64,000 nt of DNA from CAWVSB01 sp036960375 (GTDB taxonomy: Bacteria > Pseudomonadota > Gammaproteobacteria > Pseudomonadales > CAWVSB01). Positions 25,407 to 34,517 of the stretch are shown here, in pieces. The notes beneath the pieces are model-generated. The model was not told the DNA's origin. It ran no database searches and saw only the letters and a list, made by a program, of their open reading frames with translations. Location: the NCBI GenBank assembly GCA_036960375.1, contig JBALVY010000012.1, positions 1 through 64,000 of the forward strand, read 5' to 3'. The first letter of the stretch is position 1. Each line of letters starts with the position of its first letter. Both the position numbers and the translations under genes were made by a program.

Positions 25407-25829
25407 ATGACACTTATCCTGCAATGGCTTGCAGCCTCATTAGTCGCACTGGCCGGAGCCAGTCTCTATGAATACCAAAGCACATCAGCAATGAGCCTTG
25501 CTGACAATACCACTATTCTTGCTTTTTGGCTGGTTGCCAGCCTGGCACTGTTTATCGGAAAAATCAGTTTCTCGATACCCTCGTCATCGCGTAGTAGCTC
25601 TGGCTCAGCGAGCTCGCACCAAGATGGCTCACGTGAATACGGCAGCGTAAAATGGTTTAACCCACGCAAGGGTTTCGGCTTCATTACCTGCGAAGACGAA
25701 AGTGAAATTTTTGTTCACCAGCGCGCGCTGGGCGAGTCAATACGTAACCTGAAGCCTGGACAAAAAGTCAGTTTCACTATTGCCGATAGCGAAAAAGGTC
25801 CCCAGGCACAAGACGTTAAGCCAGACTAA
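25407..25829 (+). CDS. Membrane-anchored cold-shock-domain protein
   Basis: The 140-residue protein has two hydrophobic segments (about 4-20 and 36-55), a Ser-rich linker (60-75) and a C-terminal cold-shock fold starting GSVKWFNPRKGFGFI, with RNP-like motifs and IFVHQRAL. It thus appears to be an OB-fold nucleic-acid-binding domain tethered to the inner membrane. TM-CSD proteins are known in gammaproteobacteria, but their role is not established. It converges on slyX with 13 bases between stops. Confidence 0.88.
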   Translation: MTLILQWLAASLVALAGASLYEYQSTSAMSLADNTTILAFWLVASLALFIGKISFSIPSSSRSSSGSASSHQDGSREYGSVKWFNPRKGFGFITCEDESEIFVHQRALGESIRNLKPGQKVSFTIADSEKGPQAQDVKPD

Positions 25830-25842
25830 TGGCGCGGACTGA

Positions 25843-26064
25843 CTAATAATGTGGGGGCGGTTGATCATCCATATCACCCCCGCTACCGGTACTTTCCCGT
25901 AAAGACCGTAGAGATTCGACAACTTCAGCTAACATCCGCTGCATAAAATCAATCTGCTTTTGCTGCGCTGCGCTGCCCCGCTCAAGAGCAGACAATGCAT
26001 CCTCCTGAAACGCCAACTGCGACTGAAGATCGTCCAACTGCGCCTGCACTTTACTTTCTTCCAT
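25843..26064 (-). CDS. slyX: SlyX family protein
   Basis: The 73-residue protein matches SlyX in size and pattern: a coiled-coil helix (QAQLDDLQSQLAFQEDALSALE, QQKQIDFMQRMLAEVVESLR) followed by a short Pro-rich tail ending in DDQPPPHY, which is the hallmark C-terminus. The function of SlyX is unknown. The ATG at 26064 gives the standard length; the upstream extension to 26118 is rejected. Confidence 0.9.
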   Translation of the reverse strand: MEESKVQAQLDDLQSQLAFQEDALSALERGSAAQQKQIDFMQRMLAEVVESLRSLRESTGSGGDMDDQPPPHY

Positions 26065-26147
26065 TTGCTTCACTCTCTCCCATAGTCCCATTGCAGCATT
26101 CTGTATATAATAACTCAAATCCCGACGGGAATACTCAGGAACCGATC

Positions 26148-26549
26148 ATGCCTTTAAAGCTACTCGCCAACAGCATAGAAGTCGGCATCGTAACGACACA
26201 AATTGAACCGATGATGGAATTCTATCAGGACCTGCTGGGGCTGACCCTGCAGGGAGAAATGGCATTCCCCGGCGGCCATATGCAACGTTTTTCAGTCGGC
26301 GACAATATTATCAAACTCGTCACCTATGATACCCCCCCTGCGCACAGCGCAACTATGGGTGGTACAACTGAGGCCAACGGATATCGCTATATAAGCCTTG
26401 TGATTAGTAACTTACTTGAGGTTATCGACCAACTTCAAGAAGCCGGATATACTCCTTACAGTGAAATAACACCCTTCGCCGAAGGAGTGAGCTATGCTTT
26501 TATTCAGGACCCCGACGGCAATGCGCTGGAGCTGATAGGTATTGGGTAA
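26148..26549 (+). CDS. VOC superfamily protein
   Basis: This 133-residue glyoxalase-fold protein starts at the ATG at 26148 behind CAGGAACC. Motifs include VTTQIEPMMEFYQDLLGLTL in module one and YAFIQDPDGNALELIGIG at the C-terminus with the expected metal-ligand Glu. It is a single-domain protein that would dimerise. Substrate unknown. It resembles the VOC protein at 22.5 kb only in the general fold. The region after it holds the cco promoter. Confidence 0.82.
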   Translation: MPLKLLANSIEVGIVTTQIEPMMEFYQDLLGLTLQGEMAFPGGHMQRFSVGDNIIKLVTYDTPPAHSATMGGTTEANGYRYISLVISNLLEVIDQLQEAGYTPYSEITPFAEGVSYAFIQDPDGNALELIGIG

Positions 26550-26611
26550 TTTCTACCACCATCGCCTATATAGAAAAACATGAAGCTAATTGAGAGAATA
26601 CCCATTAGGTC

Positions 26612-26625
26612 TTGATTTGCATCAA
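26612..26625 (+). promoter_or_regulatory. Perfect Fnr/Anr box upstream of ccoN
   Basis: TTGAT-TTGC-ATCAA matches the Fnr consensus at all ten symmetric positions. A TAATAT hexamer at 26647-26652 is placed so that the box centre would be near -41.5 of a start site around 26660, a class II activator position. An Fnr-type regulator is encoded at 38126. This predicts low-oxygen induction of the cbb3 oxidase. Confidence 0.88.
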
Positions 26626-26741
26626 GGCGTAAGCTTTGAGCTACACTAATATGGCGCCGCTAACGCCAGGCCAGTAAATCCGTATAATTACGTTTTAATA
26701 AGAACTTGTTTAGGCCGTTTTATTTAATCAGGAAGGCACAC

Positions 26742-28178
26742 ATGAGCACATCCTCTACTGTACTGGATCACCCCGAGTACAACTATAAGGTCGTAAAGCA
26801 ATTTTCTATCATGACTATTGTATGGGGCATAGTAGGCATGCTGGTCGGCTGTATTATTGCCGCGCAGTTAGCATGGCCAGAATTAAACCTGGGTTTGCCC
26901 TGGACTCACTTTGGTCGTTTGCGACCACTGCACACAAACGCTGTTATTTTTGCGTTTGGCGGCTGCGCACTGTTTGCCACCTCATACTTTATCGTCCAAC
27001 GCACCTGCCAAACCACGCTATTTGCCCGGCCTTTAGCCGCGTTTACTTTTTGGGGCTGGCAACTGGTCATTGTACTGGCGGCCATATCACTTCCAATGGG
27101 CTGGACCAGTGGCAAAGAATACGCCGAGCTCGAGTGGCCGATTGATATTTTGATTACTCTGGTATGGGTTTCTTACGCTATCGTATTTATTGGTACCATA
27201 GCCAAACGCAAAACAGCCCACATCTATGTAGCCAACTGGTTTTTTGCCGCGTTTATTATCACTGTAGCCATTCTGCATATTGTCAATAGTGCCGCTATCC
27301 CGGTGAGCATGACCAAATCCTATTCGGTATATGCCGGCACCACCGACGCCATGATCCAGTGGTGGTATGGTCACAACGCGGTAGGCTTTTTCCTCACGGC
27401 GGGCTTCCTGGGCATGATGTATTACTTTGTTCCTAAGCAAGCGGGTCGTCCGGTCTATTCCTATCGTTTGTCCATCGTCCACTTTTGGTCATTAATCGCT
27501 GTCTACATCTGGGCTGGGCCACATCACCTGCACTACACAACGCTGCCAGACTGGGCTCAAAGCCTGGGTATGGTTATGTCACTAATTTTGCTGGCGCCTA
27601 GTTGGGGTGGCATGATCAACGGCATGATGACGCTATCAGGCGCGTGGCATAAATTACGTACTGACCCGATTCTTCGCTTCCTGATCGTTTCTTTGTCTTT
27701 CTACGGTATGTCTACGTTCGAAGGCCCTATGATGTCGATTAAGACCGTGAATGCCTTGTCTCATTATACAGATTGGACCATCGGACACGTGCATTCAGGA
27801 GCACTGGGCTGGGTTGCCATGGTATCCATCGGCTCTCTCTACCATTTGATTCCACAGCTGTTCGGGCGCAAGGAAATGCACAGCATACCGCTTATCAATG
27901 TGCATTTCTGGCTGTCGACTATTGGCACAGTACTGTATATCGCTTCAATGTGGGTCAATGGAATAATGCAGGGCTTGATGTGGCGTGCCTATAACTCAGA
28001 CGGCACCCTCACTTACAGTTTTGTAGAGTCAGTTGAAGCCAGCTACCCGGGCTATTACGTGCGTTTTCTGGGTGGTTTAATCTTTTTGATCGGCATGATC
28101 ATCATGGCTTATAACGTCTGGAAGACTGTCAGGCCAGCCACAGAAGAACAATCTGACGTTGCCATCCAGGCCGCTTAA
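26742..28178 (+). CDS. ccoN: cbb3-type cytochrome c oxidase subunit I
   Basis: The 478-residue, twelve-helix heme-copper oxidase subunit has His64 (LRPLHTNAVIF) for the low-spin heme, His211 in the active-site HNAVGFF motif, the paired histidines of AGPHHLHYTTLP near 260, and the C-terminal TIGHVHSGALGW. It reduces oxygen with high affinity at the heme b3/CuB centre and pumps protons. ATG at 26742 follows AGGAAGG; an extension from 26706 is rejected. It heads the ccoNOQP operon and is preceded by a perfect Fnr box. Confidence 0.97.
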   Translation: MSTSSTVLDHPEYNYKVVKQFSIMTIVWGIVGMLVGCIIAAQLAWPELNLGLPWTHFGRLRPLHTNAVIFAFGGCALFATSYFIVQRTCQTTLFARPLAAFTFWGWQLVIVLAAISLPMGWTSGKEYAELEWPIDILITLVWVSYAIVFIGTIAKRKTAHIYVANWFFAAFIITVAILHIVNSAAIPVSMTKSYSVYAGTTDAMIQWWYGHNAVGFFLTAGFLGMMYYFVPKQAGRPVYSYRLSIVHFWSLIAVYIWAGPHHLHYTTLPDWAQSLGMVMSLILLAPSWGGMINGMMTLSGAWHKLRTDPILRFLIVSLSFYGMSTFEGPMMSIKTVNALSHYTDWTIGHVHSGALGWVAMVSIGSLYHLIPQLFGRKEMHSIPLINVHFWLSTIGTVLYIASMWVNGIMQGLMWRAYNSDGTLTYSFVESVEASYPGYYVRFLGGLIFLIGMIIMAYNVWKTVRPATEEQSDVAIQAA

Positions 28179-28190
28179 GGAGCTATTCGA

Positions 28191-28799
28191 ATGAATCACG
28201 ATATTATCGAAAAGAATATTGCCATCATGGTGCCACTTATAGTCGTGGCGATCAGCTTTGGCGCCCTGGTAGAACTGGTACCGCTATTTTTCTCCAAAGA
28301 TGTCAACGAACCGATCGCAGGGCTGGAGCCCTACGCTGCGCTCGAACTTGAAGGGCGTGATGTGTACATCCGGGAAGGATGTAATGTCTGCCATTCACAA
28401 ATGATCCGGCCATTCCGCTCGGAAACAGAGCGCTATGGTCACTATTCCGTCGCCGGTGAGCAGGTATATGAACACCCCTTCCTGTGGGGATCCAAGCGTA
28501 CCGGACCCGATCTGGCACGAGTGGGTGAACGCTACAGCGACGATTGGCATCGGATGCACCTTATCGACCCGCGGATGGTTGTACCTGAATCCAATATGCC
28601 GGCCTTCCCTTTTCTGTTTGAAACAATACTTAGCGGTGAGCTAACGGCAACCAAAATGCACGCTCTTAGCCTGGTCGGCGTACCCTACACACAGGAAGAT
28701 AAGGACGGCGCTAAAGCAGCTGTTGCGGGTAAAACGGAAGGCGATGCCGTGATTGCCTATCTGCAACAACTCGGCACGCTATTGAAGCAAAAGAGGTAA
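28191..28799 (+). CDS. ccoO: cbb3-type cytochrome c oxidase subunit II (monoheme cytochrome c)
   Basis: The 202-residue protein has an N-terminal membrane anchor (about 10-32), one c-type heme motif CNVCH at 64-68 followed by SQMIRPFRSE, and the distal-Met segment VPESNMPAFPFL. It passes electrons from CcoP to CcoN. It starts 12 bases after ccoN with AAGGAGC as ribosome-binding site. Confidence 0.97.
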   Translation: MNHDIIEKNIAIMVPLIVVAISFGALVELVPLFFSKDVNEPIAGLEPYAALELEGRDVYIREGCNVCHSQMIRPFRSETERYGHYSVAGEQVYEHPFLWGSKRTGPDLARVGERYSDDWHRMHLIDPRMVVPESNMPAFPFLFETILSGELTATKMHALSLVGVPYTQEDKDGAKAAVAGKTEGDAVIAYLQQLGTLLKQKR

Positions 28800-28803
28800 A
28801 CCC

Positions 28804-28974
28804 ATGGATATTAATACCCTTAGAGGTATCGCTACCATACTTGCCATGACCGCATTTCTTGGTGTGGTCTGGTGGGCTTACAGCGATAAAAGGAAAAAAG
28901 ATTTTTCTGAAGCTGCGAACCTGCCGTTTGCCGATGAACAAAATAACGAGCGGGATAAAACGCCCGATCAATAA
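28804..28974 (+). CDS. ccoQ: cbb3 oxidase small subunit CcoQ
   Basis: This 56-residue single-TM protein starts at the ATG at 28804, 4 bases after ccoO. It has DINTLRGIATILAMTAFLG followed by WWAYSDKRKKDFSEAANLPF, the typical CcoQ pattern of one helix followed by a basic cytoplasmic tail. CcoQ stabilises the assembled oxidase. It lies exactly between ccoO and ccoP. Confidence 0.93.
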   Translation: MDINTLRGIATILAMTAFLGVVWWAYSDKRKKDFSEAANLPFADEQNNERDKTPDQ

Positions 28975-29019
28975 ACGACAAGATAGTATGCACAAGGATT
29001 GTCGAATGAGGAAAATGCT

Positions 29020-29892
29020 ATGACGAGCTTTTGGAGTGGTTGGATTATTGTCTTAACCGTGATCAGTCTGATACTAGTCACTTGGCTTCTAATAGCCAAT
29101 AAAAGCGGAAAAGCAGGTCAAACTACAGGACATATATATGACGGTATAGAAGAGTACGATAATCCACTACCCATGTGGTGGTTTTATATGTACATCATTA
29201 CTGTCATTTTTGCTATCGGCTACCTGATTGCCTACCCCGGCATGGGTAATTTTAAAGGTGTATTAGACTGGACCCAGGTGAATCAATACGAAAGCCGTAT
29301 AGCAGAAGCCGAGGCACGCTACGGGCCCCTTTTTGCGCAGCATGCCGCCACCCCGATAGAAGAGCTAGCAGGCGATGATAAGGCGATGAAGATGTCGCAA
29401 CGAATTTTTGCCAATAACTGTGCTCAATGCCATGGATCTGACGCAGCGGGTGGCTTTGGCTTCCCCAATTTGACCGATGACAACTGGCTCTACGGCGGCA
29501 GCGCAGAGCAAATTAAAGCCTCTATTACACACGGCCGCAATGGTGTCATGCCTGGCTGGAAAGATGCGCTGGGAGAACAAGGCCTGATCAATGTCACCGC
29601 CTATGTACAGAGCCTCAACGGCCGTCCCGTTGACGAAGTACTGGCCACGAAGGGAGCGGCTCAATTCGCCACATTCTGCGTCGCCTGTCACAGCCAAGAT
29701 GGCAAAGGCAACCAAATGATGGGAGCACCTGATTTAACCAATAATAACTGGCTCTATGGTGGCTCACCTACACAGATAAAATTCACTATTGCCAATGGGC
29801 GCGGCGGCAAGATGCCCCCGCATAGGGAACTATTAAGCGAAAACAAAATTCACTTATTATCCGCTTATGTCTATGGCCTGTCACACAAATAG
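29020..29892 (+). CDS. ccoP: cbb3-type cytochrome c oxidase subunit III (diheme cytochrome c)
   Basis: The 290-residue protein has two N-terminal TM helices (about 5-25 and 53-72, with NPLPMWWFYMYI) and two c-type heme motifs, CAQCH at 134-138 and CVACH at 220-224, with axial-Met segments (VMPGW; KMPPH). It accepts electrons from soluble cytochromes. The ATG at 29020 has GAGGAAA in front. A strong terminator follows, closing the ccoNOQP operon. Confidence 0.97.
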   Translation: MTSFWSGWIIVLTVISLILVTWLLIANKSGKAGQTTGHIYDGIEEYDNPLPMWWFYMYIITVIFAIGYLIAYPGMGNFKGVLDWTQVNQYESRIAEAEARYGPLFAQHAATPIEELAGDDKAMKMSQRIFANNCAQCHGSDAAGGFGFPNLTDDNWLYGGSAEQIKASITHGRNGVMPGWKDALGEQGLINVTAYVQSLNGRPVDEVLATKGAAQFATFCVACHSQDGKGNQMMGAPDLTNNNWLYGGSPTQIKFTIANGRGGKMPPHRELLSENKIHLLSAYVYGLSHK

Positions 29893-29910
29893 AACCCCCG
29901 ACTAGATCAA

Positions 29911-29939
29911 ATGGGCGACAATTAGTCGCCCATTTTTTT
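29911..29939 (+). terminator. Rho-independent terminator of ccoNOQP
   Basis: ATGGGCGAC pairs with GTCGCCCAT around a 5-base loop, followed by a run of six T. It lies 19 bases after the ccoP stop. Confidence 0.93.
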
Positions 29940-30018
29940 ATTACTACTGTGTTATTATACGAGCTGAATTTATCGCCTGTATTTCATATTAATTGACTTG
30001 TATATCGGTAGTAAAAAC

Positions 30019-31434
30019 ATGACAGACGAAAAGCTGATACCTGTTCAAGAGCTGGCCCTCGAAGAGGTCGGCGAAATAGATCTGTATCAAAAACGTGAAA
30101 AAATTTATACCCGCAAGATTGAGGGTTTATTTCAGCGTCTACGGCTTTTCACTGGCTGGCCCCTACTATTAGGCTACGTACTACTACCCTGGTTGAACTT
30201 TGACAATCGTCAGGCTATCTTATTTGACCTGCCAGCACGTCAATTTCACATATTCTCCCTCACTTTTTGGCCTCAAGATTTTCATATGCTTGCTTGGCTA
30301 TTGATTATCGCTGCCTTTTGCCTTTTTGCCGTAACCAATTTTGCCGGTCGCATCTGGTGCGGGTATACCTGCCCCCAAACGGTGTGGACTAGTATGTTTA
30401 TGTGGGCAGAACAGGTGACGGAGGGCAGCAGAAACCAGCGAATTAAGCTCGACAAACAACCCTTTGGACTAAACAAGCTCTATCGTAAAAGTCTTAAACA
30501 CGGTATCTGGCTCGGCATAGCCTTTGTTACCGGCTTCACTTTTGTTGGCTATTTTTCACCTATTGAAATATTGATAAGCGATTTCTTCATCGGTGAGGCA
30601 GATACCTGGGCTTATCTCTGGACCCTATTTTTTACTTGTGCCACTTATATCAATGCTGCCTATCTGCGTGAGCAGGTATGTATGCACATGTGCCCCTACG
30701 CACGCTTTCAGTCGGCCATGTTTGACAGTGATACGCTGATTGTTTCCTACAACGCCACTCGGGGTGACCCCCGCGGCTCACGAAAAAAAGGCGCCGACTA
30801 TCAGGCTGAAGGCAAGGGCGATTGCATAGACTGCGAGCTGTGCGTTCAGGTTTGTCCTACCGGCATAGATATTCGTGATGGGCTTCAATACCAGTGCATT
30901 GGCTGCGCATTGTGTATCGATGCCTGCGACTCCGTGATGGAAAAAATGGACTATCCAACCGGCCTGGTTAGCTATACCACCGAGCGAGAGCTGGCCGGCG
31001 GAAAAACGCAATTTCTTCGCCCGCGATTAATCGGCTATGTGATTGTCATCCTTGTCATGTGCGGGTTATTTTCCAGTGTGCTATTCAACCGTATACCTTT
31101 GCGACTGGATGCGGAGAGAGACCGTAATCGTCTCTACGTTGAAACGGACATGGGGCTGGTGGAAAATATATACACGCTTAAAATCATGAATATGTCACAG
31201 GAATTACGTGATTATCGTATCTCCAGCCAAGGCATTGAGAATATGGTTTTTATTGGACCCACCGAAATTGTCGTTAATGCCGGAGAAGTCTATACCCTGC
31301 CGGTCAGGCTTCAAGTCGACCCGGGGCTGTTAACAGACGCTAGCACTGATATCACGTTTACAGTCACAGACACCAATGACGACTCCATCACCCAGACACA
31401 AGACAGCCGCTTTATCGGCCCTTTAAACCGCTAG
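30019..31434 (+). CDS. ccoG: Cytochrome c oxidase accessory protein CcoG (FixG family)
   Basis: The 471-residue membrane protein has TM helices near 34-52, 80-105, 155-175 and 335-355. It carries a polyferredoxin region with CGYTCPQTVW, CMHMCPYARF, CIDCELCVQVCP and CIGCALCIDACD, and a C-terminal periplasmic Ig-like domain. FixG/CcoG/RdxA proteins are implicated in copper reduction or redox steps during cbb3 assembly. The ATG at 30019 is chosen over an in-frame TTG at 29998. It opens the ccoGHIS assembly operon after a terminator, so it should have its own promoter; no perfect Fnr box is visible there. Confidence 0.95.
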   Translation: MTDEKLIPVQELALEEVGEIDLYQKREKIYTRKIEGLFQRLRLFTGWPLLLGYVLLPWLNFDNRQAILFDLPARQFHIFSLTFWPQDFHMLAWLLIIAAFCLFAVTNFAGRIWCGYTCPQTVWTSMFMWAEQVTEGSRNQRIKLDKQPFGLNKLYRKSLKHGIWLGIAFVTGFTFVGYFSPIEILISDFFIGEADTWAYLWTLFFTCATYINAAYLREQVCMHMCPYARFQSAMFDSDTLIVSYNATRGDPRGSRKKGADYQAEGKGDCIDCELCVQVCPTGIDIRDGLQYQCIGCALCIDACDSVMEKMDYPTGLVSYTTERELAGGKTQFLRPRLIGYVIVILVMCGLFSSVLFNRIPLRLDAERDRNRLYVETDMGLVENIYTLKIMNMSQELRDYRISSQGIENMVFIGPTEIVVNAGEVYTLPVRLQVDPGLLTDASTDITFTVTDTNDDSITQTQDSRFIGPLNR

Positions 31435-31450
31435 CAGGCAGGTAAGAATT

Positions 31451-31954
31451 ATGACCCACATGGACACAGATATAGAACCCTGGTACCGCCAATTTTGGCC
31501 CTGGTTCATAATGGCACTACCAGCCGTCGCGGTTATCGCTTGCATGTATACCATCTGGGTAGCGCTCAATTCACCCAACCCAATGGTGAAGGACGACTAT
31601 TACAAAGAAGGCCTGGCAATCAATGAATCCATCGCTGCCATTCAAACAGCCAAAGCTTTGGGCATCAGCACTACACTGGCCATCGATGCCAGCAACAATA
31701 CGCTCGAATTTATTGTCTTGCCCAGCGACTTGACGGTCGATAAAATCGAGTTAAGCCTACTACACCCTTTTGATGAGAAGCTGGATCAGGTTATTGACCT
31801 CCAGCTGATCGATAACAATCGGTACACCGGCACGGTCAATCTTCCCATTAATCGCTGGTATGTCGATATAGACGGAGAAAGTCAGGGACAAAGCTGGAAC
31901 ATTCAGAGTGATATCGACATCAGTGCCCGCGCCACCACCCTGCTTAAACCCTAA
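31451..31954 (+). CDS. ccoH: FixH/CcoH family protein
   Basis: The 167-residue protein has one N-terminal TM segment (WPWFIMALPAVAVIACMYTIWVA) followed by NPMVKDDYYKEGLAIN, the FixH signature, then a periplasmic domain. It supports maturation of cbb3 oxidase. The start ATG at 31451 follows AGGTAAG. Its stop overlaps the ccoI start (TAATG). Confidence 0.94.
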   Translation: MTHMDTDIEPWYRQFWPWFIMALPAVAVIACMYTIWVALNSPNPMVKDDYYKEGLAINESIAAIQTAKALGISTTLAIDASNNTLEFIVLPSDLTVDKIELSLLHPFDEKLDQVIDLQLIDNNRYTGTVNLPINRWYVDIDGESQGQSWNIQSDIDISARATTLLKP

Positions 31955-34341
31955 TGACCGAACAGCCCTGTTATCACTGTGGCTTGCCTGCGCCAGATCT
32001 ACGTTTCTGCACAGTACTTCTCGGACAACAGCGCGTCTTCTGCTGCCCCGGTTGTCTGGCTGTTTCAGAAACCATCGTTAGCGGCGGATTAGGCGACTAT
32101 TACAAGTTTCGTGACCAACCAGCAACACAAGCGGATGCTGATGATAACGGCTACTCTCGCTATGACGACCCCCGTTTCCAGCAGCAATGGGTGGTGCATT
32201 CTGATGATGACAATTATTCCGAGGCCTACATTTCAATCGGCGGTATTACCTGCGCGGCCTGCACCTGGCTCATCGAAAAACATATTGGACAACTGTCAGG
32301 CATAGAGTCCGTTAATGTTAATCTCGCGCGGCGCCGCGCATTAATTCGCTGGCAAACAGATCAAACCAAGCTCGGCGACATATTTCAGGCAATCCACAGC
32401 ATTGGCTATCGCCCCTATCCTTGGCAGGCCGATCGTGAAGAAGCTGAACTGGAACAAGAAAACCGAAGTGCCTTATTACGACTTGGCGTAGCCGGTATCG
32501 GCATGATGCAGGTTGGAATGTATGCCATTGCGCTGCATGCGGGCGCCCTGCAGGGTATGTCTGAGCCACTCAGAGACCTGATCCGCTATAGCAGCTTAAT
32601 CGTTTCTACTCTGGTGGTGTTTTATGCCGCCAGACCGTTCTTCGTTGCTGCGACACGCAGCATTATGAACCGTCACTTGGGTATGGACGTACCCATTTCT
32701 ATCGCTATAGGCACCGCCTATCTGGCAAGCCTATGGGCGACTATTTCGGGTCAAGGCGAGGTATATTTCGACTCGGTGGCCATGTTTACATTCTTGCTAC
32801 TTTTATCACGTTATCTTGAAATGCGCGCTCGTTACTCTCTTTCCACAGAGCACCGTGCAGCCAGCCAGACAAGACCGGACGTTGCCTGGCGTATTGAAAA
32901 TTCAGTACCCGTACCTACCCCACCGGCGATGTTGAACATTGACGATATCGTGATGATTAAACCCGGCGAACCCATTCCGGTAGACGGTATGGTTATGCGC
33001 GGCAATAGCGATGTCAGCGAATCCGTATTAACCGGAGAGCATCTACCCGTCACAAAACGAACCGGTGACCGTCTAAGCGCCGGCAGCCTCAACGGCGACG
33101 GAACGCTGACAATGAGAGTTGCAGCAACCATCGAGCACTCTACCCTCTCAACTATTAACCGATTACTCGAACATGCACAGCAGGAAAAACCCCGAGCCGC
33201 TCAGCTAGCCGACCAACTGGCGGGAGTTTTTGTTGGCACAGTACTAATACTAGCGGCGATTGTATTTATTTGGTGGTTCCCACAGGACCCAAACAAAGCC
33301 CTCTTGATAGCCCTCTCAGTGATGATCGTTAGTTGCCCCTGCGCTCTATCTCTGGCAACACCAACTGCCATCACAGCGGCTATGAGCTCATTGAGAGAGA
33401 AAGGCCTGCTCCTCCGCAAAAGCCAGATTATGGAAAGCCTGGCAAAAGCGGATTTGGTCATCTTCGATAAGACCGGCACCCTCACCGATGGACAACTCAG
33501 CCTCAATGCCATAGCACATACTCCAGATCGCAAAGAACAAGAGCTATGGTTAATCGCGTGTGCGTTGGAGCTACATTCGTCCCACCCTATCGCCAGCGCA
33601 TTCAAAACCGATAGCCCACTGCCAGATACCGGCGAGGTCACCATTCACTCAGGGCACGGTATCGAAGCTCGGATTGGCGAGCAACTCTATCGTATCGGCA
33701 CGCAAGAATTTATTGGTCTGCCTGCAGCTGCACTCGAGGCCGCAGCTGGCTCCGGTGATATCTCTGTATGGCTGGCCGACCGCACACAGATTCTGGCTCG
33801 CTTTGACCTGTCTGATAATCTGCGGGAGAGCGCAAAAGAGACGCTATCGTTATTAAACAAACTCGGTCTTTCATCCTGTATGCTAAGCGGTGATAACTCG
33901 GGTGCGGCGGACTACGTCGCTTCGCAGTTGTCGCTATCGGACTGGCAAAAGAGCATGAGTGCTGAGCATAAGCTGGAGCAACTACAACAGAGACAGCAAG
34001 CCGGCAGCATAGTTATAGCCGTTGGTGACGGCATTAACGATCTACCTTTGCTCGCCGCCAGCGACATATCCATATCAGTAGCCAACGCCACTGATTTAAC
34101 TCGCCATAATACCGACTGTATTATGGTGTCGAATGATCTTCGCGGGCTGGCCACGCTGGTTTCTGTAAGTCGTAAAACTCGGCGTATTATTCGACAAAAT
34201 CTCAGCTGGTCTTTAGCCTATAATATTACTGCCATCCCACTGGCTGCTGCAGGTCTGGTACCACCATGGCTGGCCGCCATAGGTATGTCTGCAAGCTCTT
34301 TGGTGGTCGTCGCAAACGCCATGCGTCTATTGCGCACCTAA
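31954..34341 (+). CDS. ccoI: Copper-translocating P-type ATPase CcoI (FixI)
   Basis: The 795-residue P1B-ATPase has an N-terminal CYHCGLP zinc/copper-binding segment, a heavy-metal-associated domain with ITCAACTWLIE, the intramembrane Cys461-Pro-Cys463, phosphorylation motif DKTGTLTD beginning at Asp505, an HP locus (SSHPIASAF) and VGDGINDLPLL. It exports copper to the periplasm for CuB insertion in the oxidase. It is coupled to ccoH and ccoS. Confidence 0.97.
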   Translation: MTEQPCYHCGLPAPDLRFCTVLLGQQRVFCCPGCLAVSETIVSGGLGDYYKFRDQPATQADADDNGYSRYDDPRFQQQWVVHSDDDNYSEAYISIGGITCAACTWLIEKHIGQLSGIESVNVNLARRRALIRWQTDQTKLGDIFQAIHSIGYRPYPWQADREEAELEQENRSALLRLGVAGIGMMQVGMYAIALHAGALQGMSEPLRDLIRYSSLIVSTLVVFYAARPFFVAATRSIMNRHLGMDVPISIAIGTAYLASLWATISGQGEVYFDSVAMFTFLLLLSRYLEMRARYSLSTEHRAASQTRPDVAWRIENSVPVPTPPAMLNIDDIVMIKPGEPIPVDGMVMRGNSDVSESVLTGEHLPVTKRTGDRLSAGSLNGDGTLTMRVAATIEHSTLSTINRLLEHAQQEKPRAAQLADQLAGVFVGTVLILAAIVFIWWFPQDPNKALLIALSVMIVSCPCALSLATPTAITAAMSSLREKGLLLRKSQIMESLAKADLVIFDKTGTLTDGQLSLNAIAHTPDRKEQELWLIACALELHSSHPIASAFKTDSPLPDTGEVTIHSGHGIEARIGEQLYRIGTQEFIGLPAAALEAAAGSGDISVWLADRTQILARFDLSDNLRESAKETLSLLNKLGLSSCMLSGDNSGAADYVASQLSLSDWQKSMSAEHKLEQLQQRQQAGSIVIAVGDGINDLPLLAASDISISVANATDLTRHNTDCIMVSNDLRGLATLVSVSRKTRRIIRQNLSWSLAYNITAIPLAAAGLVPPWLAAIGMSASSLVVVANAMRLLRT

Positions 34342-34355
34342 TACGGAACCCGTTT

Positions 34356-34517
34356 ATGCAAAGCCTGGCCATCCTCATTCCCATTGCGCTACTGCTAACC
34401 GCGGTCGGTATAGCTGCCTTCATGTGGTCGGTAAAATCTAACCAATATGACGACCTTGACCGCAATGCTCGTGACATTTTTTTTGACGATGACGAATCTA
34501 AAGACAACGACAAATGA
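34356..34517 (+). CDS. ccoS: cbb3 oxidase maturation protein CcoS
   Basis: The 53-residue protein has one TM helix (LAILIPIALLLTAVGIAAFMW) followed by SVKSNQYDDLDRNARDIFFD, the conserved CcoS pattern. It is needed for cofactor incorporation in cbb3 oxidases. The short acidic tail ends DDDESKDNDK. The stop codon overlaps the next ATG (ATGA). Confidence 0.94.
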   Translation: MQSLAILIPIALLLTAVGIAAFMWSVKSNQYDDLDRNARDIFFDDDESKDNDK

